Origin: Plantago elongata
Lineage: Eukaryota > Streptophyta > Magnoliopsida > Lamiales > Plantaginaceae
Reading direction: 5' to 3'
Assembly (NCBI GenBank): GCA_036897095.1
Contig: JAYMSP010002767.1
Location: 1-22,563 of the forward strand
Length of the DNA: 22,563 bases
Part shown: positions 10,580 through 19,326 of the stretch, in pieces
How positions within the stretch are numbered: position 1 is the first letter of the stretch
How the letters are laid out: every line of letters begins with the position of its first letter
The notes under the pieces: generated by a model
Told to the model about the DNA's origin: nothing
Seen by the model: the letters and a program-made list of their open reading frames with translations, nothing else
Databases searched by the model: none
Translations under genes and position numbers: made by a program

Positions 10580-12069
10580 TTGTCACTTTTCGAGGATGTT
10601 TTAATTTCTGTATTAAGTGTGCCAGTTATATCTCTAAGTGATGCTCCAGTTCTGAAGCTCGAGAATTACGAGAAATGGAAGAACAATATGATGTTATATC
10701 TTGAGGAAATCAGTGATGAGATGATCTATGTCATCAAGGAAGGACCAATCAAGATTAGACAACTCAAACAAGTCATTGGAGTGTATGACGGTCGGAGAAA
10801 CACTGACGCTAAAGGTAGTGACGCTTCAACTAGTGATAGTGGTCATGTTGCTGCTGGACAAGTTGAGTATGAAGACAAATCTCGTGAACTCTGCACATCG
10901 GAAGATGCCAAGAGACACAGGTTAGATGATCAAGCTCATAACATCATCTATCGATCGACTCCTAAGCATATACAGAGCAAACTTTGGTGTGCAAAAACGG
11001 CGAAAGTTGCCTGACAACTGATTGAAGAAATCTCTATCAGAACTGAGAACACCAAGGAAAACAAGTTCGAAGTTCTGAAATTGAAGTTCCAAAACTTCAA
11101 ACAGGGTCCCACTGAAACTCTGGAAGAACTTGATTTTCAGTTTACTACTCTCATGAGTGAAATGGCTGCATTTGGAGAAAGTGATAGATATTCAAATCTA
11201 AGAAGGTGAAAATCATCGTCAGGAGTTTGGACCAAAATTGGGAACATACCCAATATTTCTACTTTAACCAGGGAATGCCACAAATCACTCCAGTGGAACT
11301 CTTTTCACATTTAGCCACTATGAACTATGAGACGACCCAACGAAGATTGGCTGCAGCTGAAAAGTTGCAGACTGTTGCTCTAGTTACCGAAGGTACTTCT
11401 GAATAGAAGGATACCAAGGAAGTGTCTGGAGAAAATTCTCTTGTTGTGCGTCACATGAAGAAATATGTGAGTCAAGAGATAGAAAGGAGAAAAGCAAAAG
11501 AGAAGCTGAAAAAGCATCTCAGCCCAAACTACCATCAATATAAGAACATCTAAATGAACAAATCTATGAACAATACTGCTCAGAAAGTTGTTAGTACTGA
11601 AATTGATGAAATTGGAAATGACATCTGCTTCTACTGTCAGAAACTCGGTCACATCAACCGTGATTGTCCTGCTTTTAACAAGCTTAAGACGGGTGACAAA
11701 AAGGAGAGAAGAACTTTCAAAAGAACTCAGAGGGCCTTGCTCATTGAAGAGAGAAAGAAGATCCAAATTCAACTTGATGCTCTGGATATTGAATCAGATT
11801 CTGAAGACTCAAAAGTACAATCACCAAAATTGTGTGGGATTACTCACGATGTAATCGACTTTGGCCAGAAGAGGAATGATATGTGTGGAGTAGCTGAGAT
11901 TATATGTCCCAACATCTCCAACATTGAAGAATGCCTTAAGGCTGATGAGGTAATAAACACATCACAATTCTTGTACCACAAAGTGATGATGACAGCATTA
12001 AGGATTTGGAATTGGTCAAGAGTGAACTTGATCGATATGAGGGATAATTTTTGGTTGATGAGTCAATGA
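10580..12069 (+). pseudogene. gag: gag (copia UBN2-type capsid plus CCHC nucleocapsid), broken
   Basis: The structural protein that packages element RNA. An early Leu-Lys-Leu-Glu-Asn-Tyr-Glu-Lys-Trp-Lys stretch (from about 10646) is the typical start of copia gag, and the capsid helices continue to about 11400, including a Gly-Pro-x-Glu-(S/T)-(I/L)-(E/D)-Glu motif near 11105. The CCHC knuckle sits at 11626-11667. The reading is broken by a TGA (11012), a frameshift near 11200, a TAG (11404), a TAA (11551) and a TGA (12067). No ATG is in frame at the start (10580 is a TTG), so the original start is lost or changed. Homology ends before the third gene and continues into a coiled-coil-like tail after 12070. 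Confidence 0.85.
11626..11667 (+). other. CCHC zinc knuckle of gag
   Basis: Encodes Cys-x2-Cys-x4-His-x4-Cys (CFYCQKLGHINRDC), the nucleic-acid-binding knuckle of retroelement nucleocapsids. All four zinc ligands are intact although the surrounding gene is broken. Confidence 0.95.
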
Positions 12070-12977
12070 CCAAAATTATGGAAGAATGCAAAGAAACTCT
12101 GAAAAAGAAATTTCTAATTTGACCAAGGTATTTATGATAAAGGACGCTGAAATAGCATCTCTGAAGTCTTAGATATCGGAGAATGAAAATTATCATGAGC
12201 TAGTCTTGAATGAACTAAATGAGAAGATGAAGAAGCTTCATTCTTAAAATGATGAACTTAGAAAGAAAGAGGTTTCTTTCAAATCATTTGTCAAAGCTAG
12301 TGACACTCTCATGGAGGTTCAATCTTTTTTGAGAGACCCTTCTGAGAAAGGAGGACTTGGAAGGTTAACCTTTGTAATCATCCACAATGTTGATCACAGC
12401 GTGTGGAAAAGGTTTATGAAAAGAAACATATCCTTTAACTTGTAATCATCCACAATGTTGATCACTAGGAAGGGAAGCATCGTTGGTCTTGGTGTATTTC
12501 CTACTGTGACATTCTATGGATATAGGGATGAGGCAGAATCTAGTGAGACTGTTGAAAATCGTGTTCAGAAAGTCAATGGTGCTCGAAATGGTATTGGCTA
12601 TCGTATTATCGTATTGGCTATCGAAATGGTATTAACAAGAACGATGGTGGAAAGCTAGAATTGCTATTAGCAATTATCAAAAGTGGAAGCAATTCCAAGC
12701 CACTGAAAAACTAAATGCCAGGGCCAGAAGAAACTTGGCCAGGAAGAGTAAGCTTGTTGAAAAGCAAACTCATAAATTTGACAGGTCTCCGAAGCCACCA
12801 CGAGGAACACCAAGGAACACTCCAATAAGGAAGATTGATCTGAATTTCGATGTTTCTAGAATTCCTCCTTATGTTCCAAGTAGACAAAAACCTACTCCTA
12901 AGAGATTCATTCAGAAATGGATTCCAACGGGAAGAACGTTTAGTCTAAGTGGTTCTGTTTATGAGCCACGAACCTAA
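12070..12977 (+). pseudogene. gag C-terminal extension and gag-protease linker, degenerate
   Basis: Charged, Leu/Lys/Glu-rich fragments (about 12075-12340) interrupted by stops read as a coiled-coil tail, a trait of Sirevirus gag proteins. A second fragment (12735-12977) is basic and Pro-rich, the usual linker before the protease. Between them the DNA carries two local duplications: a 26 bp direct repeat (12372-12397 and 12440-12465) and GTATTGGCTATCG at 12591 and 12611. These probably arose by slippage in a non-coding relic. Confidence 0.6.
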
Positions 12978-12994
12978 CTCATGTTTCCTGTTTT

Positions 12995-13195
12995 GTGCAT
13001 AACGTGTCATGGACTAAGGCTCAATGGATATTTGATATTGGATGCGGGAAGCACATGACAGGAGATAAAGCAAACTTGGTTAATTACAAAGTATGTAATA
13101 CTGAACCAAACATCAGGTTTGCTGGAGGAGAATTAAATCCTTCTATAGGATTTGGCAACGTCAAATTAGGATCCCTTACAATCTCTGACGTATAA
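12995..13195 (+). pseudogene. pol: pol: copia aspartic protease remnant
   Basis: The protease that would cleave the polyprotein. The stretch Trp-Ile-Phe-Asp-Ile-Gly-Cys followed by His-Met-Thr-Gly-Asp (from about 13025) is the copia protease active-site region, where the family has Asp-Ser/Thr-Gly. Here the middle residue is Ile, so catalysis is probably impaired. A Phe-Ala-Gly-Gly and a Gly-Phe-Gly-x-Val segment continue the domain. It ends at a TAA (13193-13195) that interrupts the expected continuation into the pre-integrase region. Confidence 0.85.
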
Positions 13196-14116
13196 TCTTC
13201 TAAGCATGAGACAGTTTGCAGATAGGGGATATTTGGTGAAAATAAAATCGACATTCTGCAAATTGATTGACAATGAGTCAAAGTAGACAGTCTTGGTTTC
13301 TAGGCTGAAAAGAAATCTATATATCGCTGATTGGACATCTGCCACAACTGAAGAATGTTCATGGTGAGTCAATCAGGTCACACTGAAGAACACTAGTTAT
13401 GGCACAAGAGAATGAGTCACTTGAATTTCAAAACTCTGAACAAACTTGCCAAGACAGAGTTAGTGGTGGGATTACCTAAATCAACATTCAAAAAGACGGT
13501 GTCTTCTCTGCTTGTCAATTGCGGAAAACATCCAAAATCTCTTTCAAGTTCAAAACTAGACATTCATGTGTTAGACCACTGCAACTATTACACATAGATC
13601 TTGTTGAGTCATCTGTAACTAGTTATGCAGGCAAGAAGTATTGTCAAGTTCTTGTAGATGACTTCTTTAGGTTTACCTGGGTTGTCTTTCTGAAACAAAA
13701 ATATGATGCTAGGGTGGAGATACCAAACTTGTTGAACAAGCTTGAAGTCATGAAATATGACAAGGTATCTGCAATCAGAATAGACCATGGTACTGAATTG
13801 TCAACCTATACATAAAAGATTTTTGTACCTGCAAAGGTATACAATATCAACTATCTTCAGTAAGGACACCACAACAAAATAGTGTTGATGCTTGATAAAC
13901 AAGCACCATGAAAAAAATCCTTATGAGCTTTTAGTTAGTAGACCCCCTAATATTAAACATTTGAGAGTGTTTGGTTGTAGATGTTTTGTTCTTAATAATG
14001 GGAAAGAATACTTGAGAACATTTCAACTAAAGGCTAATGAATGTGTATTTCTTGGTTATTCTATGAATAGCAAAGCCTACAGAGTATACAACAAGAGAAC
14101 AAAGAAGATTGAATAA
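13196..14116 (+). pseudogene. pol: pol: pre-integrase zinc region and integrase, internally deleted
   Basis: Integrates the cDNA into the host genome. The HHCC region begins with Trp-His-Lys-Arg-Met-Ser-His-Leu-Asn (about 13400-13430), but the first Cys of the expected Cys pair is not found in Leu-Leu-Val-Asn-Cys. The first catalytic Asp lies in Leu-Leu-His-Ile-Asp-Leu (about 13585) and the second in Ile-Arg-Ile-Asp-His-Gly (about 13780). After Pro-Gln-Gln-Asn-Ser-Val (about 13870-13890) the sequence jumps directly to the Asn-Pro-Tyr-Glu-Leu region at 13916. Roughly 45-50 codons holding the catalytic Glu are missing. Several frameshifts and stops (13595, 13813, 13892) occur. The C-terminal part with Val-Phe-Gly-Cys and Phe-Leu-Gly-Tyr-Ser is well kept. 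Confidence 0.88.
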
Positions 14117-14740
14117 TCAGTTCATGTGGTATTCTATGAAGGAAGCAAGAAAATACCCCTTGATGAAGAACTCTCAGATAGATTCAAGGAACTTATGACT
14201 AAGGATTCTGAAGAAGAACCTTCAGAAAGGAGAAACTCAGTCATTAATATTGAGGATGAGTCTGACGAAGAAAATCATGATGTGCCTAGTAACAACCAGA
14301 TGACTATTAGACATGATGAATAATTTCCTATGAGGATTCCAGAAATGGAGACTGAGAATATTCATCGTAGAGACCTTTCTGGGAATAACCTTTCTGAAAG
14401 TCGTATTCCAGAAATCTCCCACACAGAACAAGTATCTGATATTTACCGCACTTCTAGTGTACATAATATTACTGATACTGAAGAAGTATCAAGTCATCAT
14501 CATAGTGATTCACATTCAGGTCACGTTGATAGTGACCCAACTAGCTCAAAACCTATTATGAAATGGATTAGAGATCATCCTGCAAAGGATGTGATTGGTC
14601 CTAATGATCAAGGTGTTAGAAGTAGGAGAGAAATCGCTAAAAATGTTGATTCTGTCTTCGGTTGTTTTATCTCAAACATTGAACCTAAAACTATTGAAGA
14701 TGCATTAAAGGATCTAGACTGGATCTCTGCAATGCAATAA
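14117..14740 (+). pseudogene. pol: pol: integrase-RT linker
   Basis: Acidic, Ser/Glu-rich linker that continues the pol frame after the TAA at 14114-14116 and is interrupted again by TAA at 14321-14323. It ends with Ile-Glu-Asp-Ala-Leu-Lys-Asp-Leu-Asp-Trp (about 14690-14725), the conserved entry into copia RT. Low complexity and rapid drift are usual for this linker. Confidence 0.75.
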
Positions 14741-15340
14741 GTGTTGGATCAATTTGAGAGAAACAAGGTCTAGAAACTAGTTCCATTTGTAGAAGGAATA
14801 TTTGTGATTGGAACTAAGTGGGTTTTCAGAAACAAATTGAATTAGTTTGGTGAAATAACCAAAAACAAGGCTAGGTTGGTTGCCAAGGGATTTACCCAAA
14901 CGGAATGCCTAGATTTTGATGAGTCATATGTACCAGTTACAAGATTGGATGCAATAAGATTATTTCTAGCCTTTGCAACTCATAATGACTTTAAATTTTA
15001 CCAAATGGATGTCAAGAGTGCATTTCTGAATGATGAACTTGATGAGGAAGTTTATGTTGAACAATCACCAGGCTTTGAAGTTTCCTCAGAAAGTAGAATG
15101 GTCTATAAGCTTCAGAGGCTCTTTATGGACTGAAACAAGCTCCAAGAGCATGCTATGACACTTTGGCCAAATACCTTATGGAAAGTGGTTTTAAGAAAGG
15201 TAAAGTTGATAAAACTTTATTTACTTTGAATCATGATGGGAAACTGCTTTTAGTTCAAGTATATGTTGATGACATTATATTTGGATGAAAGATAAGCAAC
15301 TTTGTGATGACTTTGCAAATCTCATAAAAGAAAATTTGAG
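14741..15340 (+). pseudogene. pol: pol: reverse transcriptase remnant
   Basis: RNA-dependent DNA polymerase of the element. Recognisable motifs are Lys-Trp-Val-Phe-Arg (14817), Ala-Arg-Leu-Val-Ala-Lys-Gly-Phe-Thr-Gln (14870), Gln-Met-Asp-Val-Lys-Ser-Ala-Phe-Leu with catalytic Asp (codon 15008), Leu-Tyr-Gly-Leu-Lys-Gln-Ala-Pro-Arg in a shifted frame (about 15120-15150), and Tyr-Val-Asp-Asp (15262-15273). The catalytic residues survive, but stops (14738, 14771, 14842, 15131, 15286) and at least one frameshift between 15100 and 15340 make it inactive. Confidence 0.92.
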
Positions 15341-16204
15341 ATGACCATGATGGGAGAATTGTACTATTTCTTAGGATTGCAAGTCAAGCAACTCGATGAT
15401 GGAATATTCATTAGTCAAACAAAGTATGCAAGGGATATGCTCAACAAGGTCAATTTGAAGCATTCTGAAAACAATGCTAAGATACCTATGAGCATAGGAA
15501 CCAAAATGACTTATACTGAATCTGACAAGAGTGTTGAAGAACATAAGTATAGGAAATTGATAGGTTCACTTCTCTACCTTACTGCAAACAAACCTGATAT
15601 TCAATATGCAGTTGGTGTGTGTGCTAGATTTCTGATAAATCCTATGCAATCAATACAATATTGCTATGAAGATATTGAGGTATGTTAAAGATACTATAGA
15701 AGTTGGATTGTGGGTTTGAGTTTAGTTGGCTATTCAAATGCTGACTATGCTGGATCTATGCTTGATATGAAAAGTACCTGAGGAACTTGTCAGTTTCTGG
15801 GAACTAGACTTATCGCATGGTTTAGCAAGAAGCAAAACTCAATTGCTACTTCTACCACAAAGGCTGAATATATTTCCGCAGGGTGTTGTGCATTACAAAT
15901 TTTATGGATACAATAATAGCTCAGAGACTATGGACTCATTGAAGAGAAAACTCCCATTTTTTGTGACAACACAAATGCTATTGTGATTATTCAGAATCCC
16001 AAGTTTCATTCTAGAATTAAGCACATTGATGTTAGATACCACTTCATCAGAGATCATGTTGAAAAAGGTATAATAGAGATACTCAAGGTTGGCAAGGAAG
16101 ACCAACTTACAAATATCTTCACTAAGCCATTACAAGAAAGCAGATTCTTGAATTTGATGCATAATCTTGAATTGATTGAGCTACCAGAACTAAAACGATT
16201 CTAA
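15341..16204 (+). pseudogene. pol: pol: thumb/connection and RNase H remnant, pol 3' end
   Basis: Begins with the RT thumb Met-Gly-Glu-Leu-Tyr-Tyr-Phe-Leu-Gly-Leu-Gln-Val. After a frameshift near 15650 the RNase H domain follows: Ser-Asn-Ala-Asp-Tyr-Ala-Gly with the first acidic residue (15743), Thr-Lys-Ala-Glu-Tyr (about 15860), Cys-Asp-Asn-Thr-Asn-Ala (about 15963), and a His-Ile-Asp-Val-Arg-Tyr-His stretch near 16021-16041. Stops near 15688, 15718, 15780 and 15915 break it. It terminates at TAA 16202-16204. The Phe-Thr-Lys-Pro-Leu segment near the end is typical for copia pol. Confidence 0.9.
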
Positions 16205-16244
16205 GGATTATGAGAACAAGGTTACAGAGAGTTGCTAATTTTCT

Positions 16245-16362
16245 GGAACGGGTATCTAGATACTCAATGGCATTATAGTACAAATAATTCCAAGTTTCGG
16301 AAACGGTTATTCAGATACTATGGAAATGTACTTTTGGTCTTTGAGACGGGTACTCAGAAAGG
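16245..16362 (+). repeat. Three degenerate ACGGGTA-TCAGA repeats
   Basis: Units start at 16245 (GGAACGGGTATCTAGATACT), 16299 (GGAAACGGTTATTCAGATAC) and 16343 (GAGACGGGTACTCAGAAAGG), spaced 54 and 44 bp. Their resemblance is clear over 15-20 bases. The function is unknown; they lie in the non-coding spacer. Confidence 0.65.
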
Positions 16363-16379
16363 TGTAATAACACTTTCAT

Positions 16380-16393
16380 GAGGGGGAAGAAAA
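16380..16393 (+). other. Polypurine tract in mid-element
   Basis: GAGGGGGAAGAAAA is an uninterrupted 14-base purine tract about 4 kb before the 3' LTR. It looks like a plus-strand priming tract, although the usual place is directly before the 3' LTR. Sireviruses have been described with more than one such tract. Confidence 0.5.
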
Positions 16394-16757
16394 TAGTACA
16401 CAAGTACAATTCTCTGAGAGTCAAACTATGTCTAGGTTTATGTGTTTTCACTATTTATATGATAACACACATAAAACAAAACTTGAACTCAAGAAGATAA
16501 GTCCAAAGGTTTTATCTTCTCCCATGATAAGAGTGACTTGTGATTACACCAAGCCAAAAATCCATAATAAGGGCACTGCAAAATTAGTTGATTTAAATCA
16601 TTGCTGGAGAAGCATTGATAGCCATCGATGAAATATTCACTTTGTCTCAACATATGAGATAAAACGGTGAGATTATTTGTTACCACGCCAGTGCATTGTA
16701 CACAGTAACAAATGCACATTATATGTATGTATTTTGTAACTGTTGTGATTCTAATGC

Positions 16758-16767
16758 TATATATAAA
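16758..16767 (+). promoter_or_regulatory. TATA box upstream of the third gene
   Basis: TATATATAAA, 199 bp before the ATG at 16957, followed by a pyrimidine-rich and stop-rich leader. It would place a transcript start near 16790. Strong as a motif, but AT-rich DNA yields such matches by chance. Confidence 0.5.
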
Positions 16768-16956
16768 GGATTTATAGAAAAGACAAACACTTTCTGCAAA
16801 TCCAAAATTTTATACTTGCATCCAAATAGCAATTCCTCTCTAATTTTCTGCAAAGAAAACCTGCAATTTCTTATGTTCTCTCTAGTTCTTTAGAAAAAGA
16901 AGCACTAACCCAGCATACTAATCTTCTCGATTTCAGTTTAACAATCTCTATATAAA

Positions 16957-17274
16957 ATGGCTCCCGAACGTGTTTCAAGTTCTAAGGCTTCAACAACATC
17001 TGTTGTTGTTGCTGAAAAGCAAGCACTAAACCTGGAGATCTCGAACAATAGACTCCAAGGGGATTTCAATCCATATCACTGGACCACTAACCACAAGATG
17101 CAATACGGTGGTGTCTTTGTAGAAAAACATTTGGAGGCTATTATCCCAGAAAAGGCAGATAGGACATCCATTTTGGTTATGCTTGAAAAAGCAAACCTGA
17201 AAGGATTTCTTTCAGCCCTTCCAGTGAGACCTCTTTACTATATGTTCTTGAATTTTACAATAACTCGTAAGTGA
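16957..17274 (+). other. Third gene: N-terminal exon fragment
   Basis: The open frame from ATG runs 105 codons to TGA (17272-17274). The protein sense then continues from 17271 in another frame, so the end here is damage rather than a true stop. The start is chosen because it is the first ATG after the TATA box and leader, with ATAAAATGGC as a fair plant context. Confidence 0.65.
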
Positions 17275-17804
17275 CCACTAAACTGGTCAACGGGACTGAA
17301 AAAGTGTCTTTCAAGACCAAGGTGCAGAACCTTGTGATTGACCTTGACTGTCAAGGTTTCTGTGACCTCTTTAGTCTAGTTAATGAGGGTCAAGATTATG
17401 AGATGAGCCCCAAGGATGAGATACTGCTACAGGGTGCCAAGGAGACCTATAGTGAGTTCTATGATATGTCTATCCCAGACACTCCCTCTACTTTCATTCT
17501 GGGAGATATCAGAGGGAGGCATCTGTACAAGCACTGGAATGTGCTAGCCTATATTATACACAGGGCTCTTGATGGTCTAAAGGGAGGAGCTAACCAGATA
17601 AGCCTCGAGAGGTGGATGACTATGTACCTCATGAGAAGCCAAGTCATGGAACAGCAGGAAAGCCCTTTCAATTGGGGTAAGTACGTGTTCATGAAATTCA
17701 TCAAAGCTCTCAGAAGCTTTGATGTGAAGATTGAGAAAGGCCTTGTTGAGCCAAACGGAACATTCATCTATGGACTGAAGATGTGCTATATACTGGAGTC
17801 ATAA
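17271..17804 (+). other. Third gene: conserved N-terminal domain fragment
   Basis: A 177-codon open stretch with balanced composition and alternating hydrophobic residues, clearly protein-like (for example Phe-Ile-Leu-Gly-Asp-Ile-Arg-Gly-Arg-His near 17493-17522). It has no ATG start and is the continuation of the 16957 frame after a shift. It ends at TAA 17802, after which the same frame continues about 26 codons to TGA 17883. Confidence 0.7.
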
Positions 17805-18624
17805 GGTCGAAAGCTCAGAAACCCTGAGAAGATAGAGACCACTGACATTTTATACAATTTCAACTATGGTAACTGGCTGAAGTGAAAGGTTAGGAGAGCT
17901 TGAGGTTACTGAGGAGTCTGCACCTTCTGAGGTGGCACCAAAGAATCCCAGAACCAAAAAGAGGGCAGCAAAGAAACAAAAGGTTACTGAGGCTTCCACA
18001 GAGGCTATTCATGTAGAGAGTACTCCCATTCCCTCTCTTGAAGTTCCAACTACCACTCCCATTATTGAAGATGCATCCAGGGAGGAGGAGATGTTGAGCA
18101 AGAGTAGTGGAAAGCTCTCTCTCTCCACAGAAACAACTAGAATTATGGATAATTCGGTGCCCACAATAGAAGAGTCTGATGATGATGAGATGGTTCTCAC
18201 AAAACTCTTCAAAGCTACAAAAAAACCAGTGATGCATCGAAGGCATCTGGTTCTAATATGGGTGAAGTTTCTGAGAAGACTTCCAAAAATATGGTTGTTG
18301 AAGATATTATTGATACACAAGAAGCATCAACCCCAACCATTCAGAGCTCATTAGACTACATTCAAGAGTCTCTGAATGGGAAGATCAAGTGATAAAGGAT
18401 GTTGCCTTCACACTTAAAGGACTGCAAGATGCGGTTAAGAATGTTTCTATCTCAAACCATCTGCTGAAATAGTGCAGTCAGAAACACCATCCAAAGACAA
18501 TGATGAAGAAAATCATGTTGAGGAACATGTTTCACATAAAGCATTAGAAAGGGAACTTGAGTCTGAAGTGCTAGAATTTTCTAACTGGGAAGAGGATTCA
18601 CAAGCTGAAGCTGATTCACTTCAA

Positions 18625-18702
18625 GTAGCAAAGAAGTCTATATCTGACTTTTTTAAACTGAATTTTTTATTACTTGTCACTCATAAATTCTCTTTGTTGC
18701 AG
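18625..18702 (+). other. Intron 1 of the third gene (predicted)
   Basis: GTAGCA donor, TCTCTTTGTTGCAG acceptor, 78 bp, phase 0, flanked by Leu-Gln and Ala-Gln-Glu-Glu codons. Because 78 is a multiple of three and has no stop, the frame reads through, so this is the least certain of the four on frame evidence. Its size and position match the others. Confidence 0.55.
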
Positions 18703-18810
18703 GCCCAAGAAGAAACAGAAGCTGCAGAGGAAGCTGCAAAACCTTCCTCAAAAAGTGAAGTAGAGGCTCACCAAGCCTCGACAATTAATGAAACTGAGCC
18801 TGTTGCACAG
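18703..18810 (+). other. Repeat exon A of the third gene
   Basis: 36 codons starting Ala-Gln-Glu-Glu-Thr-Glu-Ala and ending Pro-Val-Ala-Gln, very rich in Glu, Ala and Ser. It lies between introns 1 and 2 and resembles exons B and C in composition and start. Confidence 0.65.
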
Positions 18811-18896
18811 GTATAATCAGTCTCTGATCAAGTGGAAATTCCTTTTTAAGCTTGTAAATTTATTAAGTGTTCGAACTTAATATATGTTTCTGACAG
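18811..18896 (+). other. Intron 2 of the third gene (predicted)
   Basis: GTATAA donor and TATGTTTCTGACAG acceptor, 86 bp, phase 0. The unspliced frame stops at the second codon, so splicing is needed to join Gln and Ala-Gln-Thr-Glu. AT content is higher than in the flanking exons. Confidence 0.7.
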
Positions 18897-19007
18897 GCGC
18901 AAACTGAGGAAGAAGAGCAAGTGATGGAAACATCACAAGCTGAAAATGAATTACCAGAGACCCTCAAGGTTTCTGAAGAACAAGTTGCTGAGCCTTCTAC
19001 ATCGAAG
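18897..19007 (+). other. Repeat exon B of the third gene
   Basis: 37 codons starting Ala-Gln-Thr-Glu-Glu-Glu and containing Val-Ser-Glu-Glu-Gln-Val-Ala-Glu-Pro-Ser-Thr-Ser-Lys at its end. Open and in phase between introns 2 and 3. Confidence 0.7.
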
Positions 19008-19087
19008 GTTTGCTAAATTCTTCAGAAAGTTGGGAATTTTACCTTTTCACTTGCCTATTCTTAATTCTACATTGTTTACTTTCTTAG
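19008..19087 (+). other. Intron 3 of the third gene (predicted)
   Basis: GTTTGC donor and TTTACTTTCTTAG acceptor, 80 bp, phase 0, with a stop soon after the donor in the unspliced frame. Pyrimidine-rich toward the acceptor. Confidence 0.65.
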
Positions 19088-19240
19088 GCTCAAGAAGATG
19101 TAATGGCGCCAGAAGGAAGTGTTGTGACTCCTTCTGAGCCTATGGATATTGATGAAGCTCTCCCAGCTTCATCAAAAGAGAAAGTTCCAAAGACTCCACA
19201 AGTCTCTGAACAAGTTGTTTATGAGCTTCCCCAATCGGAG
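19088..19240 (+). other. Repeat exon C of the third gene
   Basis: 51 codons starting Ala-Gln-Glu-Asp and ending with Gln-Val-Ser-Glu-Gln-Val-Val-Tyr-Glu-Leu-Pro-Gln-Ser-Glu, parallel to the end of exon B. Confidence 0.7.
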
Positions 19241-19326
19241 GTAAGTGAATTGTCAGATAACGCCAAGTGTTTGTAAAAACCTATCTCTCTGAATAATCCA
19301 TTTAATGTATTAACTTTTATTCTCAG
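19241..19326 (+). other. Intron 4 of the third gene (predicted)
   Basis: GAG|GTAAGT donor is a full plant consensus, acceptor CTTTTATTCTCAG, 86 bp, phase 0. The strongest of the four introns. Confidence 0.75.

Larger units (their letters stand above)
16205..16956 (+). promoter_or_regulatory. pol-to-third-gene regulatory spacer
   Basis: About 750 bp without a credible gene. It contains three degenerate copies of an ACGG-TA-TCAGA unit (16245-16360), a 14-base purine tract (16380-16393), a TATA box (16758), a pyrimidine-rich leader and a possible 3' splice acceptor (16935), all upstream of the third gene's ATG at 16957. Internal promoters or splicing are known ways in which retroelements express a downstream gene. 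Which applies here is not shown. Confidence 0.55.

Noticed and set aside
16428..16893. Short frames in the pol-third-gene spacer as coding
   Set aside because: Overlapping frames on both strands, no conserved motif, and the TATA box and leader explain the region better.
17262..17275. CGTAAGTG as a splice donor in the N-terminal domain
   Set aside because: Matches a donor, but the protein domain continues directly after it in a shifted frame, so no intron is needed.
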